Source: Basidiobolus meristosporus CBS 931.73 (lineage: Eukaryota; Basidiobolomycota; Basidiobolomycetes; Basidiobolales; Basidiobolaceae). From it: DNA of 64,000 nt. The notes beneath the pieces are model-generated. The model worked only from the letters and a program-made list of their open reading frames with translations. It made no database searches and was not told the origin of the DNA. Of this stretch, positions 10,845 to 23,264 are shown one piece after another (the first letter of the stretch is position 1; the number at the start of each line of letters is the position of its first letter). Location: NCBI GenBank assembly GCA_002104905.1, contig MCFE01000179.1, forward strand, positions 62,001 to 126,000, given 5' to 3'. A program made the translations under genes and the position numbers.

Positions 10845-11329
10845 CCCTATGAGAAATAATTGTGATGATCCCATCAAAAGGCCTCCACAATTTCTAAGTC
10901 CAGTGACCAAGAGGTATTGATCACATCAGGATGCCACACAAAGACCATTGGAAAGTAATTGACCCCTGAATTTCACAAAAAACTTGGTCAAAATTTTTCA
11001 TCACAACAATACAAAAGTGGCTTTTGAATTGTTTGCTGCCAATTTTTACATTTCTGATCTCAGACACTCTATTGCCTCCTATGCTTGTGTGTATTGATTG
11101 GCCATTGCCTCTTTTTCACACTTCTTACTTCCTGAGTCAACTGTTTCTCTTACATTCCATGCTTACAAATTGATTCACTTACATTGAAATTTTGGTTGCT
11201 CCTCAATTGCCATTTGTATTAACCTATACAAGTCTCTATTCCCTACACTATCATTACGCCTACCTACACACTCAACAAGTAACTCTATTAAAATCCATTA
11301 CTCAATAAGTATTTCAGCTATGAAGCTCT

Positions 11330-14060
11330 GTTTCTATGACTTTTGCAGGAATCCTGCAACTTCATGCCACTGTGCATTCACTGGTACCTATACATCCAGG
11401 TCTTCAGCCAGCACTGCAAGGTCTAGCACCTCAACTGCCAGTCTTTGCAATAAATCCTTGCAATGCTCAAATGCATTTTCTTGAACACTGCACTTGACAA
11501 AGTGCTGCAGCATCTTTGTGTGCCTAATAAGATTCCAAGGTTTCACTTGATGCATTGTAGTAACATATGAGTACTTGAAGCTGTTTTGTTGTTGTTCAGT
11601 AGAATATCCACTTGGTCCACAATTGAGGATGTGAAGGCTGTGTTAGACAAATTGCTTTTCTCTGCAAACTCATTTACATCATTGGAGTGTTGCCCAACTG
11701 ATTGCACTTCCAGCTCTTGTGAATACAGCTGTTTTCTTGTTGGTAATTTTTCTTGGCAATGATGGCATTCAGTTGGTTCTGGGTTTGCAGTGTTAATTGG
11801 CAAGAGCTGCAGCTTTTCCTCATGCTTCCCTGTCTTTGGCTTGGGAAAACTTCTATCTCTTTGCCTTTACCTTATGATTGCTGGGTCTTTCACTGCTACT
11901 CATATTAAGCTACTTTCTCTCCTTGATAAATGCTGCTCTGATGCATTTGTTTTGGCCAGCTTGTCTCTTGCTGGCTCCCTACAGACAACCCGACACTTTT
12001 TTCCTGCTTGTTTTGTGCTCTCAGCCAAAGTTGTGATGGGCTCCTGAGGTAGCCGCAGGTTTGACCACTGCCAGGTCCTTCACTGGTACTTTGACTGAGT
12101 GCTTCCTGAGTGGAAAAACACTTTTTCCTTGATAATGTAGTGCTGGTGTATCTGGGTCTGCCTGCTTGTCCCTTATTGGCACTCTTCCAGCTACCTGATG
12201 TCTCCATGACACTTGTTTGGCACTTTTAGCCATGCTTGTAACAGGATTTTGAGGAAGCCACTGGTTTTTAGCCATTGCACTCTTGTTGTTCTGCATTTGA
12301 TAGTTCCTGCCATTCTTGAGATACTTTCTTAGGATACCAATGCTGGCCTATAATCTGTTTGCTTGTTTGAGTCTAGCATAATGCTCTTAGGGCAAGTTAA
12401 GTGCATTCTGCTTGGCCTTGAGTTCCTGATGGTCCTATGGTATGCAGGTCTTCAGGTGCTGTTATGCTAGACTTCTAATAGGCTCTTGAATATTAGCCCA
12501 CTCTACATCATTGCAGAAAATGGCTTCACAGATCTTCTATTACTTTTGACTCTTGGGCTTGGGTATAAACACAACATTTTCTACCTCCCATGCTGTGATA
12601 GATTTTTGTATGGGCTTTATTTTTGGGGACTGTTGTTGTGCTTCAGTGACTGTGCAGTGTTCTGTTGTGTTACATTATGATTAGTTTGGGGCTTGTTCTA
12701 TGATGTAGAGGCTAATCAACAATGAACAATAGCTTCCAGTATGCTAATACTAAAATAGTTTATTGGGAGACTGATTTACCAATGGAAGATATAACTTTCA
12801 CTAATATCCTCAATCTTAGGCTCAAATATACTGTAGGCAGTGCTTCTCACTTGTACAGTAGTGTTCTGACCTTTGGTCAACTGTTGGGCCTATGTACTTT
12901 TATAGTAACTTTTCCTTACTCAAAAGTCACTTTCCCTTCTAAGAGAATATTTCACAATATGGAAACTCTGAACTCCTCTTTGCCATAAAGGGGTGTGGGG
13001 TAGAAGTCTCAAGCAGTCTTTAGACCTTAAGGGGTGACTAAAGGGGTGTCTTTAGAGGAGAGGGGCTACTGACAGTTGTCTCTTAAGTGAACTTTACACT
13101 AAAGAGGTGTCTAAAGGGGCTTCTTTAGAGTAAAGAAGCTTCTTAAAGAAGTCTCTAGAGGGGTCTTTAGACCAAAGGGATTGTCTTGGAGTGAAGGGAG
13201 CTCTTAGAGGGGACATTGCTGACAGAAAAGTGGTAATTTTCTTGTGGAACTTAGATTGTATTCATGTGAGATTTGCAGTCTCTTTACTGATGTAGTACCA
13301 ATCAGAGTCAGAATACTGAGCAGTGCAAGTGATGCAAGGGAAGTCATACAGCCTTTAAACTTGTAACTGTAGTGTGGAGATCCTGGAAAGTGAGGCTCTC
13401 CTTTATGTTTCAGCCAGGGACGTCAAATACATGAAAATTCTCAAGGATCAAAGTTTTTGGGCAATTGCACAAGCAATACATGTGATACAAAGCTAAACTC
13501 TTGCAGTGGAGCAGATTGGACATAGGCACAGATCCATTGAATATTTCATGTGATTTAATTGGCTAGTTTGAGAGTGATATGCAATCAAAGTCACCGTAAT
13601 AATCCCAGCAACAGAGGCACAGTGGAACTGGTTATTAGACTCTTTTGATGATAACTCCTCAAGTATTGCCTCAAATGGGCTGTAATTTAAAACATGCATT
13701 GGCTACAGAGTGTTCTGCATGACTTTAATACTATCAGGTGGACTACCTGTCCGGATCTTAAGCATTTGTACTTCAAATTTGGAATTTCTGAGCTTTCATT
13801 TGTGTGTTACAATAGCATAAGTAAAACAAAGAAATGAGTGCAATATTGGTTTAGAGATTTTGTAGTAATGGAATGCTTTCCATTACCACAGCTCCCCTGC
13901 TGTTAAATTGGAAAATGGCTCAATTCTTGGCTGTGGCACTGAGCTACTTGCATTCCTTCTTTGCAGCAAAGATTCTAATTTGCCTACCCGGGATGTTGAT
14001 TGCCCTAAACATATTATCTGCTCTGCCTGTTTCTATACTATTGCCTGATTTGCATTGCTG
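11330..14060 (-). pseudogene. Second gene of transposon T3 (unrecognised protein), interrupted by repeat Y
   Basis: Frames at 12,021-12,296, 11,905-12,207 and 11,543-11,803 align with the T4 copy (16,505-18,321). They share the repeat-region words DTPALHYQGK, VPVKDLAV and SKQVS.R, and the linker EKSNLS. The gene reads leftward from about 14,060. Bases 12,663-13,890 are repeat Y, which entered the coding sequence. The function is unknown; the protein is tied to the transposon because every well-preserved copy has it divergent from Tnp2. Confidence 0.65.
12663..13890 (-). repeat. Repeat Y, copy 2
   Basis: This is a reverse-complement copy of 8,654-10,211 with the same palindromic start (reading GTAATGGAAAGCATTCCATTAC on the minus strand), the CCCCTTTA cluster and the CAACA end. 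Flanks GTTC and GCTC may be a 4-bp target duplication; the uninterrupted T4 homologue reads GTTCC here. At 1,228 bp it is shorter than copy 1. Where copy 1 has the MutS-like fragment, this copy carries a different segment (13,560-13,760). Confidence 0.7.
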
Positions 14061-14255
14061 TTAGTAGTGGGGTTTGGTTGGTAACCAGACAAGTTTGCTT
14101 TATTTATAATGCCAACTATGGCAGGTGATCATTGAATCTTACATTTATATAGGTGCAATGTCTCAAATACAAGGCTGGCTTAAATTCACATCAGTATTGA
14201 TAAAATAATGATATAATATCATTAAGCTGATGAATGTCAAGCCTTTTGTCCCATG

Positions 14256-15640
14256 GACAAGACTACTTTGATTCAATGCTATAAGAGAAGAGAAAAAGAC
14301 CATGTGGCTATTGTAGCAAGCCTCTCTGCAATCAAGCACACAGATACCACATGACCACCATTTTGGCACGTAAGTCTTATTTGATCATTCATCAGTCACT
14401 ACCGTACCAACAATATTTTGCTGGCCAGCTGATACTTCTATAATGGCAACTGGCTATACTTGTTACCTTGTGCAAGCTGAGTCATGTGAGTTTGTGACAC
14501 CTTTAGGCTTACCCCAGCCTTATAAGTATGGAGCACCAAATGATAGCTCTGAAAAAGAAGGCTCACTGATGGAATCCGAGACTATCTCTCCTGACAAGTG
14601 CACCCTGCATGAGCCTGACAAAATACCAATATGCAATGTGACAAGACTTGTGGAAAAAATGCCAAGGAGACCATATGGAGTCATGTGAGCCCACTAATCC
14701 ATCTACTGGCTACTGATGTGATCTTGCGGCTAGAGAAGTGGTGAATCTCCACTAATATCAGTAATGGGGACTTTGAGGATCTACCACTACTTCTTGCCAA
14801 AATCATGCCAGAATGCAACTTATCAAGTGCATGGTACAATTAGACAATCATCACGTGGCTGGCAGAACATGACCCAGTGACTCTCTGGATACCAACATGT
14901 GCTGATAGTTACTAAGTATTCACATCAGGAAATGCTACTGTTGCAAGGTGTCCAACTTGTCAGAGATTCACCACCATTTGGGGAAAACCTCATTCATACT
15001 CCAGCTATATTCTGGTAATATCCCATCAAAAGTAGCTTATGCAGTCCAACAAATATTGTGAAGCTATAAAGTACTGTACTCATTATCAATCAAGTGCAAA
15101 TATATTCAATATATCCAATGGCACACATTACAAACAGCTAAGAAGCAAGCGCTACCTTGAAGATATGTATGACCTTGCTTTTGCCTTGGCACTTGAAGAT
15201 TTTAATTATATAAGTACTCTACCTGCAAATCCTGCTGGCCACCAATTATGATTTTCTAGTATCTGCTGCCTATATTATGGTATCAGAGCCAAAATCTGAT
15301 GGTATAAAAATGTATATGTTACGAGCAGTACAAGGTATATGGCAACTGTGCAAGTTTCACACTAAATAACTGTAAAGTTAAGGTGATAGAAGTATATTAA
15401 TTACAGCAGGTGTGTGTGTTTGTAGAGGTTAATAATTGTGAGGCCATAGTTTTTGGTTTGAACTATATGCAGAATACCCATGTAGTGGTGGGTAATCAAA
15501 TAACAAGGATATATTCTACAGTGGAATATATGAGTTGTGCAAGGAGAGGCTGAAAAGGGAAATCCTTTTTGGCTAATTGGTATGGTAATAATATACAGAA
15601 CTAGCTGTAGGGTGCAATACTGCCATAATAATGTCAACAG
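14256..15640 (+). pseudogene. Tnp2-like transposase remnant of T3
   Basis: The start matches the T5 N-terminus (MDKTTL.QC.KRREK). A fragment at 14,443-14,688 matches the acidic segment (QAES.EF..PLGLPQP, SDSSEKEGSLM, CNVTRLVEK), and 15,039-15,251 matches the KYCEAIKYCT...YNxAFALAxDGF region. Bases 15,300-15,640 then jump to the 3' end of the gene (reverse complement of 23,640-23,960). The central domain has therefore been lost by internal deletion. It is non-functional. Confidence 0.7.
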
Positions 15641-15885
15641 AGGCTTGCAATGAGGTCCTCAAAACACTGTCAGGTTTTTTGCCATATAAGGCAACTGGAT
15701 ATACTGGCAGCTTAGATCCGCTCAATTAGTTGTACAGAGCATTAACACTGCAACAATGCCCTGCAAGCCTCAGCACAACACTATGCAAACACGGTCTTAT
15801 TTTAAATTTATTTTGTACTAAAACTAGCCAAATGCCATTGTGATTGGATTGGATCAACCTGTGGGGCCAAATTGTTTTTGAAAGG

Positions 15886-16148
15886 AGTCTTTATTTTATG
15901 TGATGGTCTCCCAAGTTTGGTCTTTTACAGTCAAACATACTTTTTTGTCTTTGTAACTATTGACCACAGCACACTCTTATAAAGTCCCTGCTGGTGGGGT
16001 TTGTAGTTGCCTTGACTTTGGAAACTTTAGTACATTGTGATCTCAAAGGATGCTGAATTCAGAACATACTACTATTAGGATGCCAACTAAGTTGGGGATT
16101 GTAGCTCAATAGTTTTCCCTTCATAAGCTTGTGGCTTTATTCCCCTTC
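15886..16148 (+). repeat. Repeat XZ copy 2, last segment with tRNA-like tail
   Basis: It aligns with 6,480-6,740 (CCAAGTTTGGTCTTTTACAG; TTGACTTTGGAAACTTTAG). It ends with GGGGATTGTAGCTCAATAG, then TTCATAAGC and TTTATTCCCC, a degenerate tRNA-Met-like arrangement with A-box- and B-box-like blocks at 16,094-16,150. Transposon T4 starts right after it. Confidence 0.65.
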
Positions 16149-16504
16149 ACCTCATCATATGATCCCATCAAAATGCCATCACAAAGTTAAAGTCCGGTGA
16201 CTAAGAGGTACTGATCCCATCAGGACATCATAGAGTGACTGTTGGAAAATAATTGCACCCTAGATTTCACCAAAACCTTATTCAACACTTTTCAACACAA
16301 CAATACATAAGTGGGTTTTGATTGGTTCCCTGCCAACTCACGCACTTTTGGATCCCAGACACTTTATCACCTCCTATGTTTGTGTGCATTGATTGGCTTT
16401 TGCCTCTTTTTCACATTCCTTACTTCCTGACTCAACTGATTTTCTTACTTTTCATGCATACAAACTGATTTATTTCTGTTGACACCTCAGTTGTACCTCA
16501 GTTG

Positions 16505-18321
16505 CTAGTTGTATTGACCTGTACAAGTCCCTATTCCTACACTAACATGAAGTCCAATCCCATAATCAACAAGTAACTTCATTTGAATCCACCACTCAGA
16601 AAGTATTTCTGCTGTAGAGCTATGATTCCATGACTTTGGCGGGAACCCAACAGCTTTATGGCATTGTTCATGCACTGGCTTGCATATGTCCCGGTCTTCA
16701 GCCAACACTGCAAGGTCTAGCTCCTCATCTGGCAGTCTTTGCAATAAGTCCTTGCAAAATTCAAGTGCATTTTTGTAAGCACTGCTCTTGCAGGAGTGCT
16801 GCAACCTCTTGATGTGCCTATTGATGTTCCCAAACTTTACTGTAGGCATTGTGATGGTGATATGAGTTTTTGATGTTGTAGGCCTGTTTATCAGTGGCAT
16901 CTCTGCTATGTCAGTAATGGAGGACATGGAGGCTGCAGTGGACAAATTGCCTTTTTCTGTAAACTCATCTACCTTTCTGGAGTGTAGCTCAACTGGCTGC
17001 ACTTTCAACTCCCGTGAAAACAGCTGTTTCCTTATTAGTAACTCTTCTTTTATATGATGGAATTCAGTCTGTTCCATGCTTATGGTGTGAATTGGCAAGA
17101 ACTGCAGTTTTCTTGGCATGCTCCGCTGTCTCAGGCTTGGGTAGACATTTTTCCTTTTACCTTTTTCTCTAACACTGCCAGGTCTTTCATTGCTACTTTG
17201 CCTGAGTGAATCTTGTAATGAACTACATTTTTTATCACTGCCAGGTTCTTGATTGCTACCTTGACTGAGTGCTTCTTGAATGGGACTATGCATTTCCTTG
17301 ATAGATGTTGTGCTGGTGCATCTATGCCTGCCTGCTTATCTTTAATTGGCACTCTTGCAGCTACCTGACATCTCTTTATTGCTTTTCTGGAGCTTTCAGC
17401 CCTGCTTGTAACAGGCTCTTAAGGAAGCTGCTGGTTTTTTGCTATGTCACCTATGTTCTTCTGCCTTTCATAGTTTCTGCTATTCTTAAGATACTTACTT
17501 ATTATACCAATGCTGGCCCAAAATCTGTTTGCCCATATGAATCCAGGATAACGTGGATGGAAAAAGTCATGTGCATTCTGCTTGGCCTTGAGTTCCTGAT
17601 GGTCCCATGGTATGCCAGCCTTAAGGTGATGGCATGTTGGACTTCTGATAGCCTCTTGAATATTAGCGCACTCTTCATTGTTGCACTCATCAGCTTCACA
17701 TATCTTCAATGGATTTTGATTATTTGGCTTTGGTATAAACACCACATTGTCTCCCTCCCATACTGCAATAGGTTTTTCTGTGGCTTTATCTTTGGGCACT
17801 GTTGTTGTGCTTCAAAGACTGTACGGAGTTCCCCTGCTATTACATTGGAAAATGGCTCAATTCTTGGTTGTGACATTGAGCCACTTGAGTTCCTTCATTG
17901 CAGCAGAGATACTGCTTTCTCTACCAGGGATATGATTGCTCCACAGGCCTTATCTGCTCATCCTGTTTCTGGAGTATTTCCTAATTTCTTTGGGCCATTG
18001 CATCTATTATATCAGCCACTGCACCTAGTTGCTTAGTCAATGCTTTGGTTTGAGCTGACAACACACTTGCTAATATTGGTGGTTGTGATGCTATGATGGC
18101 CACTAGCTGGTCTTCCACTGAGTGTACCACATTTACTACACTCTCATCTTCCTGAGCCTAACAGTCAGCTTGCAGCTCTGCAGAGGTTCTCAATGACTAC
18201 TTGACTGAGAGCGTGAGGAGTCCGCATTATTATCTTCAATGGGCACACTGTCCGCAGGGCCTTATATGGATGTAGCCCTGCTTATTGCACTGAATGTCAT
18301 TGAAAGCTGTTGTCCAACCAT
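16505..18321 (-). pseudogene. Second gene of Tnp2-type transposon (T4 copy), unrecognised protein
   Basis: This is the best-preserved copy; a 262-codon frame covers 16,505-17,293 and further frames cover 17,131-17,352 and 17,419-17,799. The start at 18,321 (MVGQQLSMTF) is shared with T5 at 26,775. In order: a Ser/Gln-rich N-terminus; a segment with KICEADECNNEECANIQEA and YPGFIWANRFW; a repeat region of about 70-residue units ending in KKCSSLQEAL.Q.S.E.PGSDK; a basic linker; and a C-terminal domain with NINRHIKRLQH, LQRLPDEELDL and EWWIQMKLLV. No family was recognised. Its constant divergent pairing with Tnp2 suggests a transposition accessory, perhaps DNA-binding; that is inference. Frameshifts make this copy inactive. 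Confidence 0.7.
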
Positions 18322-18600
18322 TCTTCTGCTGCCGTCAGCAATGGGGTTTGGTTGGGAACCAGACACTATGCTTAATTTTTTGGCAGAATACATATCAAAG
18401 TGGGTCAGACCAAAGGGGAAATACTGTTAGATATACATTGTATGTGGCACCACAGCTTTGTTTATAATGCTTACGATGGCTGGTCATCCTTGAACCTTAC
18501 ATTCATATAGGTGCAATGTCTCAAGTACAAGACTGTTTAATATTCACAGGAGTATTGTCCAAAAAGGGATATAATAGCATTAGTTTGTTGATGGTCAAAC
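18322..18600. promoter_or_regulatory. Divergent promoter region between the two transposon genes (T4)
   Basis: About 270 bp separates the leftward second gene (ATG near 18,321) from the rightward transposase start (near 18,597). The same spacer is recognisable at 26,485-26,774 (T5) and 28,100-28,380 (T7), with shared words CATTCATATAGGTGCAATGTCTCAA and TTTATAATGCTTAC. Its conservation across copies suggests a bidirectional promoter. No specific TATA box is assigned. Confidence 0.5.
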
Positions 18601-19099
18601 TGTTAGCCTGATGGACAAGTCTACTTTGATTCAATACTGTAAGAGAAGAGGAAAAGACCATGTGGCTATTGTAGTCAGCCTCTCAATCATGAGGTACACA
18701 GACAGCATAGGATGTATCACAATGATTTTGTTGAGTGTTTTGCCACACAAGATATATTTGACCATATATCTGTCACTACTGTACTAGCCCCTGTTAAGAA
18801 TAACTTGGTCCCGCAGGTGGCTCCAATACAGATCAGCCATCAGGATCCCATTTAGAGACCATATAATACCAGCAGCTTGGAATTGGCAAGCCTCCTAACA
18901 ATCTTAGGATGGGATCACAGCTGTGTATTGCTAATTTTACAACTAAATATAGGGATAAAACTGACTAGATCTAATTGGTGCTGTTACAATAATTGCATAG
19001 TATTGTTGCTGGCTTTTAGCGCTCTACAACTATTTTAAGTAGATCCAACTGGCCAGGACATCTAATACCTGTATATGGCAAGAAATTTGACAGTATTTT

Positions 19100-19468
19100 T
19101 GCTGAAATATTGGACTATTAGGTATCATTCAGCAGCTAAAAATTTACTTAACAATTCTAGACTAGTCTTAGTCACTGTACAACTCATTTACTGCCTTAAC
19201 TTTGCCACTTTCTCCAGATATATGATCTTATGATTATTCCCCTATAGTCAGGATCAAATTAGCACTATTACCAAACATTATGTACTAACCATGAAACTGT
19301 TACAGAATGCTCCTGAATATTGAGAAACCCTCCCTACTTAGTGTTGCAGCTGTATTACTTCTACAAAGGTATAAATACTGAGCTTCTTTATGAATAAACA
19401 ACAGTTCAACTATTATTACTATTTCTTGATAAGTTTGTTATATCCAAATCACTTCTTAAATTGCAACC
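19100..19468 (+). repeat. 5' LTR of copia B
   Basis: It starts TGCTGAAATATTGG and ends GCAACC (intact form TGTTG...CAACA in the 3' LTR). A TATA-like TATAAATA lies at 19,370-19,377 and an AATAAAC polyadenylation-like motif at about 19,393. It differs from the 3' LTR at only a few sites. Confidence 0.95.
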
Positions 19469-19481
19469 GGTTATGAGCCCC
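19469..19481 (+). promoter_or_regulatory. Primer binding site of copia B
   Basis: GGTTATGAGCCCC immediately follows the LTR and complements the anticodon arm of initiator tRNA-Met. Families 1 and 2 share this priming mode although their LTR sequences are unrelated. Confidence 0.85.
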
Positions 19482-19504
19482 AATTGCCTTAATCTATTCT
19501 AAAG

Positions 19505-20270
19505 ATGACTTCTACCAGCAAAAAGAGCAATAGCAACTTCTTCCCTGTAAAGGAGAGGTTTGATGGGAAGAACTACAGACATTGGAGAATCAAGACACAG
19601 ATCCACCTTGAGGGAACAAAGCTTTGGAACAGAGTAACAGAAAAGGAACTTGAGCCCAAAGGAACAGCAGAAGATGTGGAGAAGTTTCAAGAGAAGGAGA
19701 GAAAGGCCTTCAATGCCATATGCAACAATGTGCAAGACTCCTTTATTGGACAAATCCATGCCTCAAATACTGCCAAAGCAGCATGAGAATCCTTAGAGAA
19801 GATCTTTAGAGCAAAGTCAGTATCAAGCAAGCTTTATTCAAAACAAAAGTTCTTCAGCATGAGGAAGAAGCCAGATGATGACATGCTACAACTCATTACC
19901 TAAATGGAGACACTTGCAGAAGAACTTTACAGTATTAATGCTGGTGTAGATGATGAAGAAAAGATACTCTGTCTGCTTAGCAGCCTTCCAGACAAGTATG
20001 AGCCACTTGTACTTTCTTTTGAAAGCAGAGAAGACAACTTGACTTTAGACTATGTCAAAGGAAGACTTCTCCATGAAGAACTCAGATGTTATTATCAAGC
20101 AGAGAAAATCAAAGATAATGCTTTATTCAGTTCAGAAAGGCACACAGAAAAGAAGGGAAAGCAACAAAACCAAAGAAAACCTGGCTGCTGTAACCACTGT
20201 AAAAAGCCAGGACACTGGGCAAGAGAATGCAAGACAAAACAAGCAGATGAAAAACAGAAACTAGAGCAGG
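19505..20270 (+). pseudogene. Copia B gag remnant
   Basis: The start ATG at 19,505 opens a capsid frame (RFDGKNYRHWR), interrupted by a stop at about 19,784-19,786 where an internal TGA follows AKAA. The frame resumes through 19,904-20,150. The CCHC knuckle CNHCKKPGHWARECK is intact at about 20,190-20,235. Only two or three point changes separate this gag from an open frame, in line with the young LTRs. Confidence 0.9.
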
Positions 20271-23230
20271 CAAACCATATAACTACTGATGAACAGTTAT
20301 TTGTAACTGTACAAGAGAGTGCAAGTAACCAAAGTAATGAATGGTATATTGACTCTGGAGCATCACAGCATATTTGTGGTACAAAGGATTGGTTCAGCAA
20401 CTCAAAGACTATTCCCATAAGGAAGGCTTATCTGGGAGATAACTCTGCATTGGAAGCTACTGCCAGTGGGTCTATACAACTAAATATGAGTACTAACTCA
20501 GGGGCAACAACAGCAAAACTGACTGACGTACTCTATGTACCTGGAAGAGCTAAGAACCTACTCTCACTCAGTAAAGTAACTACTCAGGGACTGAAATTTG
20601 TTTTTACTAAGCTGAGCTGCTCAATATTGAGTGAAAATGGACAAAAATTAGCTTTGGGAATCAGAAATCACTATATATACAAGTTACAATGCAAGATCAT
20701 TGTACCTGATCATGTCAACATTGCGGAAACTGATGAAACCAACTGGGAGATGTGGCACAGGAGGCTAGGACACATAGGGGAACAGAAAATGAGCCAATTG
20801 GTGAAAAATCAACTAGTCTTGGGCCCAAGTTACACAATTCCAATCAAATTGAATGTCTGTAAGAGATGTTCATATGACAAACAAGCTAGGCAACATTTCA
20901 AGAGTTCAGGAGGCAGCAATACCGCTGAAACACTGTCAAGAACATGACAGAAATACAAACTGGGTGTGAATTGAAGGTGCTACAAAGTGAAAATGGAGGG
21001 GAATACTGCTCAAAAGAGTTTACAAAATACTGCTCATCTACTGGTATACTTCAACAGACCACTGTTCCTCATACTCCACAGCAAAATGGAGTAGCAGAAT
21101 GTGCAAATAGAATAATAGTAGACATGGGAAGATCTATGCTGCATGACAAGGGAATGGACTGCAAGTTTTGGGCTGAATCTGTTGCTACCGCTGTATACAT
21201 CAAGAACAGATGCCCAACAACAGCACTACGTGTTTCTATGCTCTTTGAAGCATATACAGGCAAATGACCAGATCTCCAGCACCTCAAGATCTTTGGCAGT
21301 TATGTTTTTTATCACATCCCTGACAAAAAACGCTCAAAGTTGGAGTCAAAGAGTAGGAAAGAGATCTCTCTTGGGTATTGTGATGATACTAAAGGGTATA
21401 GAGTGTATGATGGCAAAATTCAGAAGCTGATCAAGAGCAGGGATGTTGTATTTGAGGAGAACTCAGATCAGAAAGCCACAGAAATCATTGGCCAGCTGCC
21501 TAATGATGCAATCAACACTAATGAAGAAGATACGTACCAAATCCAGCCAGATACAGAAGATACTTCTACCAGTTTTAGATCAGAACATATTATCCCAGCT
21601 AGGAGATCTACCAGAATAAGAAATGCCCCTGGCTCCTGGTTGCAGACATCCAATGATCATGAAGAAGCTTATCTTTCCTTATGTGCCAAACCTCAGAATC
21701 TGGAACAGGCAATGCAAAGTCCAGATGCTACTAAGAGGCAACAAGCCATGCAGGAGGAGTACCAATCACTGATCAAGGCAAAAACGTGGGAACCGGTAGA
21801 TTTACCATATGGGAGAAAGCCAATAGGATGTAGATGGGTCTACAAGATCAAGATAACCTCAAATGGTGCCATTGATCAGTACAAGGCTAGATTGGTGGCT
21901 AAAGGCTATTCCCAGATCCAGCAACTAGACTTTAAGGAAACATTTGCTCGGGTTGCCAAGTTCAACTCTATTAGTACAGTTCTAGCCCTGTCAGCTGTAC
22001 ACAGTCTAGATCTACACCAAATGGATGTCAAAACCGCCATTCTAAATGGGGATTTGCAAGGAACTATATATGTGGAGCAACCAGAAGGCTTTACCAATCC
22101 AAAAGGCCCCCATAAGGTGCGCAAACTTAGAAAACTGCTGTATGGGCTTAAGCAGGCACCTAGAGCATGGTATAACAAGACTGACACATATCTAGAGGAA
22201 ATTGGGTTCTCTTGTAGCACTGCAGATCACAGCATATATGTGAAACAGCTCAAAAAGGGTGTGATCATCCTAGTTCTCTATGTGGATGACCAAATTATAG
22301 CCACAAGTGACCAAGAGGCACTTAAACAGACAAAATCCGATCTCTTCAGCAAGTTTGAGTTGAAAGATCTTGGAAAATTGAGCTATTTTCTTGGAATTGA
22401 GGTCAAATTTGACATACCTAAGCAGAAAATTGTGCTGAATCAGTCTCAGTACATCAGGGACATTCTTAGATGCTTCAAAATGGAAAATTGCAAACCTGCA
22501 GCAACCCCTATGGACAATAACCTGAAATTTAGCAAATCTCAGCCAGTTTTAGATGAAAACAGCTCAAATATGGACCAAAACGTTCCCTATCAATCATTGG
22601 TTGGTAGCCTAATGTACTTCATGGTGTCTACACGTCCAGATATTGCAGTTGCAGTTGGAATATTCAGTTAATTCATGCAGAATTATGGATAAGATGAAAT
22701 TGCAGCAGTTAAGTGGATTTTCAGATATCTACAAGGTACAATAAATATGGTACTGGAATACTCTGAGTAACTAATAGGCAAAAATTTGATGGTTATAGTG
22801 ATTCAGATTGGGGTAGGGATCTGATTGACAGATGCTCTACCACAGGCTATGTATTTCTTTATGCTGGTGCAGCTATTACTTGGAATTGCAAGAAACAACC
22901 AACTGTGGCCTTATCTACAACTGAAGCCAAATATATGACTGCATGTCAAGCAACTAAGGAGGCTCTATGGCTACAAGAATTATTCAAAGACTTAGGTTTT
23001 AATTGAGATGAACCAACATGTATTTACAAGGATAATCAAAGTTGTTCTTCATTAGCTAGAAATCCTACTAATCATGCCAGAACTAAGTACATTGATATAC
23101 AGCATCACTTTGTGAGGGAAGCTGTAGAGAATAACTTAGTGGAGTTAGTTTACTGCCCAACTGACAAAACGGTGGCAGACATATTGACAAAACCACTAGC
23201 TAGGCCACAGTTTGAGATCCTTAGAGAGAA
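20271..23230 (+). pseudogene. Copia B pol remnant
   Basis: Protease keeps its catalytic DSGA motif (WYIDSGASQH, about 20,341-20,370). The integrase zinc domain (WHRRLGHIG, CKRCSYDKQAR) spans about 20,753-20,900. The integrase core is deleted between 20,920 and 20,945 relative to element A, removing the first catalytic Asp; the second catalytic motif reads SENGGEY instead of SDNGGEY. Reverse transcriptase (21,340-22,671) is open, with DVKTAILNGDL, LYGLKQAPRAW and the polymerase box YVDD near 22,280. RNase H after 22,669 carries stops and frameshifts. Confidence 0.92.
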
Positions 23231-23264
23231 ATTGGGATTAAGAAATTATTTAGTTGAGGGGGAG

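Larger units (their letters stand above)
10845..15885. mobile_element. Tnp2-type DNA transposon T3 (two divergent genes, internally deleted)
   Basis: The left end starts CCCTATGAGAAATAATTG and the right end closes with AATTGTTTTTGAAAGG. Both resemble the T5 ends (CCCTGTTAAGAATAACTTGG and its partner), so the element has short imperfect terminal inverted repeats. It lies between the middle and last segments of XZ copy 2, which shows insertion into XZ. Inside, the second gene runs leftward, the transposase gene runs rightward, and repeat Y copy 2 has inserted into the second gene. Transposase sequence between about 15,250 and 15,300 is missing relative to T5. Confidence 0.8.
16149..18788. mobile_element. 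Tnp2-type DNA transposon remnant T4
   Basis: T4 holds the second gene almost complete (minus, 16,505-18,321), a divergent promoter region of about 270 bp, and only the first 60 or so codons of the transposase gene (plus, about 18,600-18,785). The terminus of T5 starts at 18,789 and replaces the rest. The left end shares GATCCCATCAAAATGCCATCAC with T3 and T6. Confidence 0.75.

Noticed and set aside
16094-16150. Functional tRNA-Met gene
   Set aside because: Acceptor, D and T stems do not pair; it is only a tRNA-like remnant.
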